Part shown: positions 1 to 6,609 of the stretch, one piece after another | Numbering within the stretch: the stretch's first letter is position 1 | How the letters are laid out: every line of letters begins with the position of its first letter | Assembly: GCA_019247135.1 (NCBI GenBank) | Contig: JAFAPL010000832.1 | Span: forward strand, 1 to 10,944 | DNA: 10,944 bases | Direction of reading: 5' to 3' | Origin: Chloroflexota bacterium | GTDB lineage: Bacteria > Chloroflexota > UBA6077 > CF-72 | The notes under the pieces: generated by a model | The model's database searches: none | The model's input: only the letters and a program-made list of their open reading frames with translations | What the model was told of the DNA's origin: nothing | Translations under genes and position numbers: made by a program

Positions 1-837
1 CTCAGCCGGCGCGAGACCGACGAGTTCGCTCTCGAGGACGCGTACTCCGCGCTGCGACGCCTCTTCGCGGATACGCTCGAACACCAGAGCCATACCGGTC
101 AGGCGAGTATCGAGAAGGTTCATCGAGACCTGGACCACGTCGGGGTCGGCCGTGCGAAAGCCGCGCGCCTGAACACCAGGCAAGCCGCCACTCGACTCGC
201 GAATGGTCCGCGCTATCAGCTCAGCGACCGTCAAGTCGTCGGTCGCGAGCGTCACGTTGTACGCGATCAGCGGCGGCCGCGCGCCGACGGCGGTTGCGCC
301 GGCCCGGCCGACGCGGGCCGGCCCGAAGTCAGGCGCCAGAGTTGGATCATTTGCGAGGTGATCGCGAAGATACTCGTACTCGCCACGCCTGAGGGCGGGT
401 AGTCGGCGGCGGTCGGCTCGAGACGCGGCCTCCGCGTACAGGTACACGGGCAGGTCCAGTTCAACGGCGATGCGCCGGGCCAGGCGAACGGCGGCTTCGA
501 CGCACAGCCGCATGCTCGTGGTGCCCAACGGGACGAGCGGCACCACGTCTGTGGCGCCGATGCGCGGGTGTACACCCGAATGGGTCTGCATGTCGATGAG
601 CTCAGCCGCGCGCGCGGCTGTACGGAATGCTGCTTCGGCTACGGGGCCAAGCCGTCCAGCAATCGTGAGCACCATGCGGTTGTGGACCGCGTCGGCGTGG
701 CGGTCGAGAACGAGTGCTCCATGGACGCTGGCCGCGGCCGCCTGGATTGCGTCCATCACCTCGGGTCGCTTGCCTTCTGAAAAATTGGGCACGCATTCGA
801 CCAGCGCGGCGCGGGAGCTCTCGCGCTGACCTACCAT
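1..837 (-). CDS. ftcD: Glutamate formimidoyltransferase, C-terminus cut by window edge
   Basis: This enzyme transfers the formimino group from N-formimino-L-glutamate to tetrahydrofolate in the cytoplasm, as in histidine breakdown. The frame is open from an ATG at 837-835 to base 1, giving 279 residues. Family signatures are visible: VECVPNFSEG at residues 13-22, HSGVHPRIGATDVVPLVP at 86-103 (the His of HPR is the proposed catalytic residue in pig FTCD), VGARPPLIAYNV at 184-195 and IRESSGGLPGVQA at 212-224. Stand-alone formyltransferase proteins are usually about 300 residues, so only a short C-terminal piece should be missing. An in-frame upstream ATG at 873 exists, but it would overlap the divergent gene and lengthen the N-terminus beyond the family norm. 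The divergent neighbour encodes the partner cyclodeaminase activity, so the two halves of animal FTCD are separate genes here. Identity is very secure; the exact start is fairly secure. Confidence 0.95.
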   Translation of the reverse strand, partial: MVGQRESSRAALVECVPNFSEGKRPEVMDAIQAAAASVHGALVLDRHADAVHNRMVLTIAGRLGPVAEAAFRTAARAAELIDMQTHSGVHPRIGATDVVPLVPLGTTSMRLCVEAAVRLARRIAVELDLPVYLYAEAASRADRRRLPALRRGEYEYLRDHLANDPTLAPDFGPARVGRAGATAVGARPPLIAYNVTLATDDLTVAELIARTIRESSGGLPGVQARGFRTADPDVVQVSMNLLDTRLTGMALVFERIREEASQRGVRVLESELVGLAPAE

Positions 838-847
838 CGAAGCTGCA

Positions 848-1501
848 TTGAACCATCCGGGATCTGTCTCCATCCTCCATCTGGAGCTGTCGGAACTGCT
901 CGATCGGCTCGGCTCGTCCGACCCGTCGCCAGGCGGTGGCGCCGCGGCTGCACTGGTCGGTGCCCTCGGCGCGGCGCTTGTGCAGATGACCGCCAGTCTG
1001 ACGATCGGTCGGCCGCGGTTCGCCGAGGTTCAGGCTCAGGCCGCCGAGATCATCGAGCGCGCCGGCGCACTGCGGGCTCGACTGGCTGCGCTCGCGGATG
1101 CTGACGCAAGCGCTTACGCGCAGGTCAGCGGTGCCTATCGCATGCCTCGTGACGACGATGCCCAGAAAGCCGCGCGCAGCGCCGCGATTCAGGCGGCCCT
1201 TCAAAGTGCCGCACGGGTGCCGCTCGATACCGCGCACGCGTGTGCCGAAGTGCTGCAGCTGGCTGAGGAAGCCGTCCCCCTCTTGAACGCGATGGTGATT
1301 TCCGATGTGGTGGTCGGCGCGCTCCTGGCGGAATCTGGATTGGAAAGCGCCGCGGTCAACGTTGAGATCAACCTGCGCAGCATGAAAGACAGCGCGGCCG
1401 TAGAGCGGCTCAGCAATGAGCTACAGGGAATCCGCAGCGGTGCAGGCGAGCGAGCCCGGCGTGTCGAAGCGATCGGCCGTTCACGTTTCCACGGCGCGTA
1501 G
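848..1501 (+). CDS. FTCD-C/FchA-family formimino-THF cyclodeaminase or methenyl-THF cyclohydrolase
   Basis: A 217-residue, mostly helical protein matching the C-terminal domain of FTCD and the FchA cyclohydrolases. Members convert 5-formimino-THF to 5,10-methenyl-THF with loss of ammonia, or interconvert methenyl- and formyl-THF. Visible signatures are DPSPGGGAAAALVGALGAAL at residues 25-44 (the P-x-PGGG-x-AA folate-site loop), MTASLTIGRPRF at 47-58 and NVEINLRSMKD near residue 170. The length is typical of stand-alone members. The only canonical start that keeps the conserved N-terminal helix is TTG at 848. There is no Shine-Dalgarno motif, but a TACCAT box lies 10 nt upstream. Its start codon is 10 bp from the divergent ftcD start. 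Its last 21 bases overlap the 3' end of the convergent nuclease gene. The sequence does not show which of the two reactions dominates; pairing with FtcD favours cyclodeaminase. Confidence 0.9.
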   Translation: MNHPGSVSILHLELSELLDRLGSSDPSPGGGAAAALVGALGAALVQMTASLTIGRPRFAEVQAQAAEIIERAGALRARLAALADADASAYAQVSGAYRMPRDDDAQKAARSAAIQAALQSAARVPLDTAHACAEVLQLAEEAVPLLNAMVISDVVVGALLAESGLESAAVNVEINLRSMKDSAAVERLSNELQGIRSGAGERARRVEAIGRSRFHGA

Positions 1502-3205
1502 TGCGAACGCAGCGTCCTCGATCGCATCGCGTGCGCTTTGCTCGTCCACGACCAGGATCAGGCGCGCCGGCGCTCGGTTCCCACCGAGCCAGCGCAGCGC
1601 AACGCTGATGTCCTCGTCGGACGTTCGCGGCCGGCCTGGAGTGAGCAGCTCGACGGCGAAGCGCGTCGCGTCATCCTCCTGCATCAGCGTGTACTGGACA
1701 AGCACGCCGCGATCGATGAGAAAACCTTCGACTCCCGACGGGCACGGCCGGACCACGGCGTAGCGCGCTTCGCGCGGGTCCGCAGGCAGGAGCTGCGCGC
1801 CGACATCGTAGTTGTGCACTGCCGCAAGCAGACGTTCGCACTGGCGTAGCTGTGCCGAGTCCGCGCTAGTTGCTGCCGCGCGTTGCCGCTCTCGAATGGC
1901 CACGACGGCCGGATCGAGATCGCCCTGGAGAAAGGACCACGCGCGCAAGAGCGCCGGCTCGTAGCGCAGGCGATCGATGCGGCGCAGGTGGTCCAGCTCG
2001 AAAACGGCGCGCGCAAGCTGGCGTGCGTGCTCGGCGGCTGCTTCGTTGCGAAACGGGCCAAGATAGTCAGCCTCGTCATTGCCCCTTCGCGCGCACACCT
2101 GGATGCGGCGAGGCGCCCGGCCAGGTGCCGGCAGCAGAGGGAGGCATAGCCATGTGCGCGGCTCGCGCTGGCGCCGCACCGTATTGAAGCGAGGCTGCAG
2201 GCGCCGGATCTCACGCTCCTCGAGCACCAGGGCCTCGAGGTCCGTCTCGCACAGCGCCGAGTCAACCGCGTCGACCGCACCGACCAGGCCCTCCAGACGC
2301 CGTGTCGGCCCGAGCGGACGGTGCACGTAAGCCTGCATTCGAGAGCGGAGCCGGCGCGCTTTGCCGACATACAGCGCTTGCTGGTCCGCGCTGCGCAGCA
2401 CGTAAATCCCTGGTTGGTCGGGCAGTGCGCGTGCGGTCGTGCCGCGCCGCAACACGGACTCAGTCCCGGCGGTGTGCGACGCCAGGACGCTTGCCACACG
2501 CCCGTCTTGCCGCAATAGCCGCGGTACGACGAGCGCCAGGACGCGCGCTTCTTCATCTGGATGCTCGACGCGCCCAACCGCGACGCCCAGGGACTGGGCC
2601 ACACGGGACAGAGTGGGCTTGTCGTCGAGGGAGGCACGCGCCATCTCGTTGACGTCGATCAACAGCTGTGGACCGAGCAGCGTTCCGCGCCGGCGTGCCT
2701 CGGCGTCGATGAACGACCAGGTGAGCAGCGCATCTTGAGCCGCCACGGGCCGAGCGCCAAGGAACTGGACGAACGTGTCGAAGACGGCGTCGAGCGGCGG
2801 CAGTTCGTTGAGCACGCCAGGCTCGATGCCCAGGCGCGTGGCGACGTACGTCGGGACGCGCGCGCCGGGATGCACCGTCGCAATGAAGCGCTGCAGAACC
2901 GATTCTCCCGCCACGTGAAGCGCGCCGATGTGCACGATGCGCCCGCGTCCAGGTGTCGGTCCGGTGGTCGCCAGCGCGAGCACGGTCACCTCGTCCGCCA
3001 GGCTCGCGGCCGAGCGTCGGACCCAGCAGCCGTCAGCCCGACGTTCGAGCCGTGGATCCTGGAGCAACGGTGTCGCGAGCTGCGCGTACAGGGCAGCCGG
3101 CGGTTGGCCACCGTAGACCGCCGCGAGCAGTGCTGGTTCGCTCAGACTTTCGGACCGGCCGAGCGCCTCGAAGGCTTTGTCACACAGTGCCACGAACGTG
3201 GGCAC
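1481..3205 (-). CDS. DnaQ-like (degenerate) exonuclease - GIY-YIG nuclease fusion, UvrC-related
   Basis: About 574 residues from a GTG at 3205, just after the tlpA stop. GTG at 3253 (590 residues, overlapping tlpA) and GTG at 3193 are alternatives. Domains in order, numbered from 3205: a helical N-terminal segment (about 1-64) ending in DPRLERRADGCWVRR; a DEDDh exonuclease fold (about 73-230); a GIY-YIG domain (about 260-345) with GIY 266-268, YVGKARRLRSRM from 279, LVLEEREI with the catalytic-type Glu329, and PRFN ending at Asn341; then a UvrC-like stretch with YLGPFRNEAAAEHA. The UvrC RNase H-like second nuclease domain is absent. The fusion architecture is known in Actinobacteria and Chloroflexota, and a role in DNA repair is inferred. 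The exonuclease motifs are degraded: ALATTG (77-82) replaces DxETTG, QDALLT (157-162) replaces HNAxFD, and the third motif lacks the usual His and Asp. The exonuclease half is therefore probably inactive, while the GIY-YIG half looks intact. It follows tlpA in a likely two-gene transcript. Confidence 0.88.
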   Translation of the reverse strand: MPTFVALCDKAFEALGRSESLSEPALLAAVYGGQPPAALYAQLATPLLQDPRLERRADGCWVRRSAASLADEVTVLALATTGPTPGRGRIVHIGALHVAGESVLQRFIATVHPGARVPTYVATRLGIEPGVLNELPPLDAVFDTFVQFLGARPVAAQDALLTWSFIDAEARRRGTLLGPQLLIDVNEMARASLDDKPTLSRVAQSLGVAVGRVEHPDEEARVLALVVPRLLRQDGRVASVLASHTAGTESVLRRGTTARALPDQPGIYVLRSADQQALYVGKARRLRSRMQAYVHRPLGPTRRLEGLVGAVDAVDSALCETDLEALVLEEREIRRLQPRFNTVRRQREPRTWLCLPLLPAPGRAPRRIQVCARRGNDEADYLGPFRNEAAAEHARQLARAVFELDHLRRIDRLRYEPALLRAWSFLQGDLDPAVVAIRERQRAAATSADSAQLRQCERLLAAVHNYDVGAQLLPADPREARYAVVRPCPSGVEGFLIDRGVLVQYTLMQEDDATRFAVELLTPGRPRTSDEDISVALRWLGGNRAPARLILVVDEQSARDAIEDAAFALRAVET

Positions 3206-3210
3206 GACGC

Positions 3211-3795
3211 TCAGCTTGTAGAGAGCATGTCGCGCACTTGTTGCGCGACCCACGGCTCGCTCCAGGTAGTTTCGGGACCACCGCTCGACAGCGGACCCAG
3301 GCGCTGCTGGCGCACAACGCCTTGCTGGTCGACGATGAAGGTCGCGGGCAGGGCGCGCACGCCGTAGCCGCGAGTCACGTCGCCGTCCTGGTCCATCACC
3401 ACGTCCTGGAGATGCAGGCCGAGCTCCTGCTCGTAGCTAGTGATCTGGTCAGGATCCTCTTGGAGATCGACCGAGTACAGCGCAAACGGCTGGTTCTGGA
3501 GCTCATCCGCGAGCTGCTGCAGTCCAGGCATTTCCGAGCGGCACGGGCCACACCAGGTCGCCCAGAAATTCACCAGGACCACTTTGCCGTGTTCTGCTTG
3601 CAGATTCGACACGCCGCCCTTCACCAGGGGCAGCACGATCTGCGGAGCGGGGGCGCCGACCTGCGCGATGCTCGGGGCACTTGGCGTGGACGCTGGTCGC
3701 TCCAGGAATGACAGCCATGCAACCGTCACCGCCGTCGCCAGCGCGCCGACGCCCACGATGATCAGCGGCAGGATCAACCGCGGGTCAAGTCGCAT
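3211..3795 (-). CDS. TlpA/ResA-like membrane-anchored thioredoxin-fold protein
   Basis: A 194-residue protein from ATG 3795. It has an uncleaved-type N-terminal membrane segment at about residues 8-28 (hydrophobic, preceded by MRLDPR), a short Pro/Ser linker, then a thioredoxin fold outside the membrane. The redox motif WCGPC is at 81-85 within VNFWATWCGPCRSEMP, and ALPATFIVD carries the cis-proline at 150. TlpA/ResA relatives reduce disulfides in exported proteins, often during cytochrome c maturation; no cytochrome gene is seen here, so its client is unknown. The frame stays open upstream to 3945, but the extra residues are low-complexity Ser/Arg and overlap the divergent gene, so the internal ATG was chosen. 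A TACAAT box lies 9 nt upstream of this ATG and no Shine-Dalgarno motif is visible, which fits a near-leaderless mRNA. The nuclease gene begins about 5 nt after its stop. Confidence 0.92.
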   Translation of the reverse strand: MRLDPRLILPLIIVGVGALATAVTVAWLSFLERPASTPSAPSIAQVGAPAPQIVLPLVKGGVSNLQAEHGKVVLVNFWATWCGPCRSEMPGLQQLADELQNQPFALYSVDLQEDPDQITSYEQELGLHLQDVVMDQDGDVTRGYGVRALPATFIVDQQGVVRQQRLGPLSSGGPETTWSEPWVAQQVRDMLSTS

Positions 3796-3804
3796 CGGGC
3801 CAGG

Positions 3805-3810
3805 ATTGTA
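3805..3810 (-). promoter_or_regulatory. Candidate -10 box (TACAAT) for tlpA
   Basis: TACAAT on the minus strand matches the sigma-70 -10 consensus at five of six positions and ends 9 nt before the tlpA ATG. No good -35 hexamer is found at 16-18 bp spacing (the best is CGAAGC). Initiation 6-8 nt downstream would leave a 5' leader of only about 1-3 nt. This is inferred from sequence alone. Confidence 0.5.
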
Positions 3811-3820
3811 GCCAGGGTCC

Positions 3821-5044
3821 ATGCTACGCTTCGCGTTTGTGTCCCAGCCGAACGATCTCCTGGCCGCGCTGCTCGAAGCAGACGATGCAAACCGCGAACG
3901 CATGCTGCATGAGGTCGAGGCTGGACGACTGGATACCGTAGTCACTGAGCTCGGGCATCGACGCGAGCCCGCCGCCGCGGCGGTCCTCGAGCTGATCGAC
4001 CGAACGGTCGACGATCGCGGCCTGCGAAAAGCGGCGCGACGCGAGCTTCACCGTCTTCGCTCCGCGGGCGTGCACGTCCCGGAGAGCCCGCGCCCGGCAG
4101 CGGTGACGGTCGAACCAGCGCGGGCCGAGGCGCGCGTGGAGGTGACGCAAGCCTGGGCGACCGACTTCGATCCGACCGGTTCACGCGCTTTGTGGATGCT
4201 GGGGGAGCGATCGCTCGGCGGTGCCTGGCTCGCGGCGGTGCTGATCAATGACTCACAAGGCCTGCAGGACCTCAGCCTTGTGGATACGACGCGCAAGCGC
4301 TTCCAGCGCGAGCTCGAACAGCGTCGACGAGACAATGCCACGTGGGTCAGCCTGCCCGGCGAGTACGCGCTGCGGCTGGTCCGCGAAGGCGTTGACCTCA
4401 CCCGCTCGCGCGGAGCCGGCGTGCCCACGCGCTATCGCACGTTTCGCGACACGTTCGGCGAAGCACCGGGCCCGCCTGAACGGGCGCTCGTCTACGAGAC
4501 CGTCAGCCCCGTCGAGGCGAACTTCAACCCGGAGTGGCTTGAAGAATCGGGACGGCTGATCCGCGAGCCCGAGATCGCTGGCTGGCACGTCAGCGTGCCC
4601 GATTCGCTACGTGCGCGCACACTGGAAGTCGCGCGTACGCCGGTCTCCGCGCTACTGGTGCCGACGCATCCGCCAGAGCAGCAAGCGCTGGAGCTGCTCT
4701 CGGAAGCCGCACGTGACGCGCTGAGTCCCGAGGCGCGACGCGCGCTGCGCCGACGGCTCGAGGAGACCGGCTTCATCTTCGTGGCCACCGATCGCGTGGC
4801 GTCAGCTCGCCTGGCCGTGGCCGCCGCGCGCGCTGTCGAGGATCCGACGGTGCCGCTGGAGCGCCAAGCGCTCGTCCGTGAGCTGCTCGAGGCTGGCCTT
4901 GCACGCCTGGTCGCATCGGAAACGATCGGCAGCCGACGTGCCTCTGAACTGCTGATCGAGATCATGGAACGTGCCGTGGAAAGCCAACGCCAGGGCGGCG
5001 GCCGGATCGAAACGCGCCCGAGCGGCCTGATCTTGCCGCGCTAG
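3821..5044 (+). CDS. Conserved-looking protein of unknown function, 407 residues
   Basis: I do not recognise a named family with certainty. It starts at ATG 3821 with only a weak AGGG upstream, 25 bp from the divergent tlpA start. Residues about 10-85 are helical and look like HEAT or similar helical repeats ([20 protein letters not shown], then [13 protein letters not shown]). A Pro/Ala-rich linker at about 86-105 follows. A mixed alpha/beta region (about 108-235) contains [20 protein letters not shown] and [20 protein letters not shown]. The C-terminal half (about 285-390) is charged and helical. There is no signal peptide, transmembrane segment or obvious catalytic motif, so it is probably cytoplasmic. 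Codon use is like its neighbours and the frame is clean over 1.2 kb, so it is surely coding. Its TAG stop shares the CTAG at 5041-5044 with the stop of the convergent sigma gene. I have an impression that similar hypothetical proteins occur in other Chloroflexota; this needs a homology search. Confidence 0.85.
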   Translation: MLRFAFVSQPNDLLAALLEADDANRERMLHEVEAGRLDTVVTELGHRREPAAAAVLELIDRTVDDRGLRKAARRELHRLRSAGVHVPESPRPAAVTVEPARAEARVEVTQAWATDFDPTGSRALWMLGERSLGGAWLAAVLINDSQGLQDLSLVDTTRKRFQRELEQRRRDNATWVSLPGEYALRLVREGVDLTRSRGAGVPTRYRTFRDTFGEAPGPPERALVYETVSPVEANFNPEWLEESGRLIREPEIAGWHVSVPDSLRARTLEVARTPVSALLVPTHPPEQQALELLSEAARDALSPEARRALRRRLEETGFIFVATDRVASARLAVAAARAVEDPTVPLERQALVRELLEAGLARLVASETIGSRRASELLIEIMERAVESQRQGGGRIETRPSGLILPR

Positions 5045-6021
5045 TTGTAGCCGAACGCGCGCAGGCGCTTTGAGCGGCTCGGATGGCGCAATTTGCGCAA
5101 TGCGGTCGTCTCGATCTGGCGAATACGCTCGCGCGTCACGCCGATCTCCCGACCGATCGCGGTCAGCGTATCTTCGTTGTCATCGCTGAGGCCGAACCGG
5201 CGCTCGATGACGCGCCGCTCCCGCGGCGTCAACGTCCCGAGCGTCTCGCGGATCTGCTCCGCAAGCAGGCGATGCTCCGCCGATGCCTCGAGGTTGACCG
5301 CGTTGTCGTCAGCCACGACGTCTGACAACCGTGTGTCCTGATCCTCGCCAACGAATCCGTCCAGCGAAACGGGCTGCGGCAGCACCGCCGCGAGCTCGCG
5401 AACCCGCTCGGCCGAGATCTCGAGCGCCGCTGCCAGCTCCTCGTCGGTCGGTTCGCGACCGTACTCCTGGTGCAGTTGACTCGAGATGCGGGCCATGCGA
5501 TTCACCACGTCGAACAGATGCACCGGGATCCGGATAGTCCGCGCGTCGTCGGCAATCGCGCGCGAGACAGCCTGCCGAATCCACCAGGTCGCGTAAGTGC
5601 TGAACTTGAACCCGCGCCGCCAATCGAACTTCTCGACCGCGCGCAGCAGACCGAGATTGCCTTCCTGGATCAGGTCGATCAACGGCACACCGCGATTGGA
5701 GTAACGCCTGGCAATACTGACGACCAGCCGCAAGTTGGCGTCAGTCAGTTGCACACGCGCCGCCTCGCCCTCGCGGACGAGCGCCCGCAGTTGTTCCCGC
5801 TCATCCTCGGCGGCGAAATCCTCCCGCTGCAAGCGCTCGGCCGCTTCACGACCATGCTCGAACGCCTGTGACAGACGGACCTCGTCAGCGCCGGTCAGAA
5901 GTGGGACGCGACCGATCTCCTGCAGGTACAGAGCAAGGGCTTCACCGGTGGCCTCCCCGCCAGCTTCGGCGAGCGTCTCCGATGGAGTTCTCAGGTCGAC
6001 GGAATCTATGGCTTGGGCCAC
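5041..6021 (-). CDS. Sigma-70 family RNA polymerase sigma factor (primary/group 2 type)
   Basis: A 326-residue sigma factor that directs RNA polymerase to promoters. Region 1.2 is at about 26-58 ([20 protein letters not shown]). Region 2 is at about 92-168: [63 protein letters not shown]. Region 3 is at about 170-255 with [11 protein letters not shown]. Region 4 is at about 258-315: [16 protein letters not shown], then [20 protein letters not shown], with the -35-reading helix RERIRQ intact. Region 1.1 and the large non-conserved insert are essentially absent, so it is either a compact primary sigma or a group 2 paralogue. It carries ADDARTIR where ADQxRTIR is usual. The start is GTG 6021; no Shine-Dalgarno is seen, but TACGCT lies 6 nt before it. 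A 105-bp gap with a palindrome separates it from the upstream GNAT gene. Its TAG stop lies in the CTAG shared with the convergent gene. Confidence 0.95.
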   Translation of the reverse strand: MAQAIDSVDLRTPSETLAEAGGEATGEALALYLQEIGRVPLLTGADEVRLSQAFEHGREAAERLQREDFAAEDEREQLRALVREGEAARVQLTDANLRLVVSIARRYSNRGVPLIDLIQEGNLGLLRAVEKFDWRRGFKFSTYATWWIRQAVSRAIADDARTIRIPVHLFDVVNRMARISSQLHQEYGREPTDEELAAALEISAERVRELAAVLPQPVSLDGFVGEDQDTRLSDVVADDNAVNLEASAEHRLLAEQIRETLGTLTPRERRVIERRFGLSDDNEDTLTAIGREIGVTRERIRQIETTALRKLRHPSRSKRLRAFGYN

Positions 6022-6048
6022 GATAGGAGCGTAACCGTCGTCCCCGGC

Positions 6049-6071
6049 CCGTTCACCGTCCGCGTGAACGG
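6049..6071. repeat. Perfect inverted repeat upstream of the sigma factor gene
   Basis: Arms CCGTTCAC and GTGAACGG (8 bp, perfect) flank a 7-nt centre, CGTCCGC. It lies 28-50 bp upstream of the sigma gene start and about 56 bp downstream of the GNAT stop. No T-run follows on the minus strand, so it is a poor intrinsic terminator. A repressor operator or a 5' leader hairpin of the sigma mRNA is more likely. Confidence 0.55.
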
Positions 6072-6126
6072 TCTCGGGCTAAGAAGTTCGACCGACAGGT
6101 ATGTGGGGAATCGCCGCGCCAGGCTT

Positions 6127-6609
6127 CTATTGCGACGAATCCAGTGTCGCCAACGCCGTGGCATCGAGCCGAAATGGCAGCCAGTCGCTCAGATGGCGTG
6201 CCCCAAGCTGCTCGTAGAACCGAATCGACGGCTCGTTCCAGCTCAAGACTTGCCAATCCATCCGACCGCAGCCACGTCGTTGTGCTTCGCGGACGCACGC
6301 CTTGAACAAAGCCAGCCCAGCGCCCCGGCCGCGAAACTCGGGCAGCACGAAGATGTCCTCCAGATAGAGCGTCGGGCGGGCGAGCAACGTCGAGTAGGTA
6401 AAGAAGTAGAAGGCATAGCCGACGGTGGTTGCGTCGACGTCCGCCAGCAGCACCCAGAACAGCGGCGGATCGGCGAATGCATCACGTTCCAGACGTTCGC
6501 GCGCGGCGGCGTCAGGCACCGGCAAATGCTCGTAGGTGAGCAGGCCGTCAATCAGTTCGATGACTCGCGGCAGGTCCTCGCGTCGCATGGGGCGGATCCG
6601 CATGCTCAC
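6127..6609 (-). CDS. GNAT-family N-acetyltransferase, SAT1/diamine acetyltransferase-like
   Basis: A 160-residue acetyl-CoA-dependent acetyltransferase. IRPMRREDLPRVIELI (5-20) is the usual N-terminal strand and helix. LYLEDIFVLPEFRGRGAG (81-98) carries the beta4 strand and the acetyl-CoA pyrophosphate loop R-G-R-G-A-G. GCGRMDWQVLSWNEPSIRFY (113-132) and EQLGA (133-137) form motif B, with the usual proton-donor tyrosine at 132. The YSTLLARPTLYLEDIFV pattern and the WNEP segment resemble spermidine/spermine N1-acetyltransferase relatives, so a polyamine or small amine substrate is possible but unproven. Start choices are GTG 6609, which overlaps the TGA of the upstream DUF1015 gene as GTGA, or ATG 6603, 2 nt past that stop. 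Either way translation is probably coupled. The GTG start was taken because it gives the classic 4-bp overlap. Confidence 0.9.
   Translation of the reverse strand: MSMRIRPMRREDLPRVIELIDGLLTYEHLPVPDAAARERLERDAFADPPLFWVLLADVDATTVGYAFYFFTYSTLLARPTLYLEDIFVLPEFRGRGAGLALFKACVREAQRRGCGRMDWQVLSWNEPSIRFYEQLGARHLSDWLPFRLDATALATLDSSQ

Noticed and set aside
602..1237. Minus-strand open frame of 211 codons
   Set aside because: It runs antisense to the cyclodeaminase and out of frame with ftcD; the translation is Arg/Gly-rich with no family signature.
1684..2637. Minus-strand open frame of 317 codons
   Set aside because: It is a second frame of the nuclease gene on the same strand; composition is Cys/Arg/Ser-rich, typical of a high-GC shadow.
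2561..3711. Long plus-strand open frames antisense to the nuclease and tlpA
   Set aside because: Both overlap genes with clear domains; their translations are Arg-rich and match nothing recognisable.
3796..3945. N-terminal extension of the TlpA frame
   Set aside because: Low-complexity Ser/Arg residues, overlap with the divergent gene, and a good -10 box just before the internal ATG.
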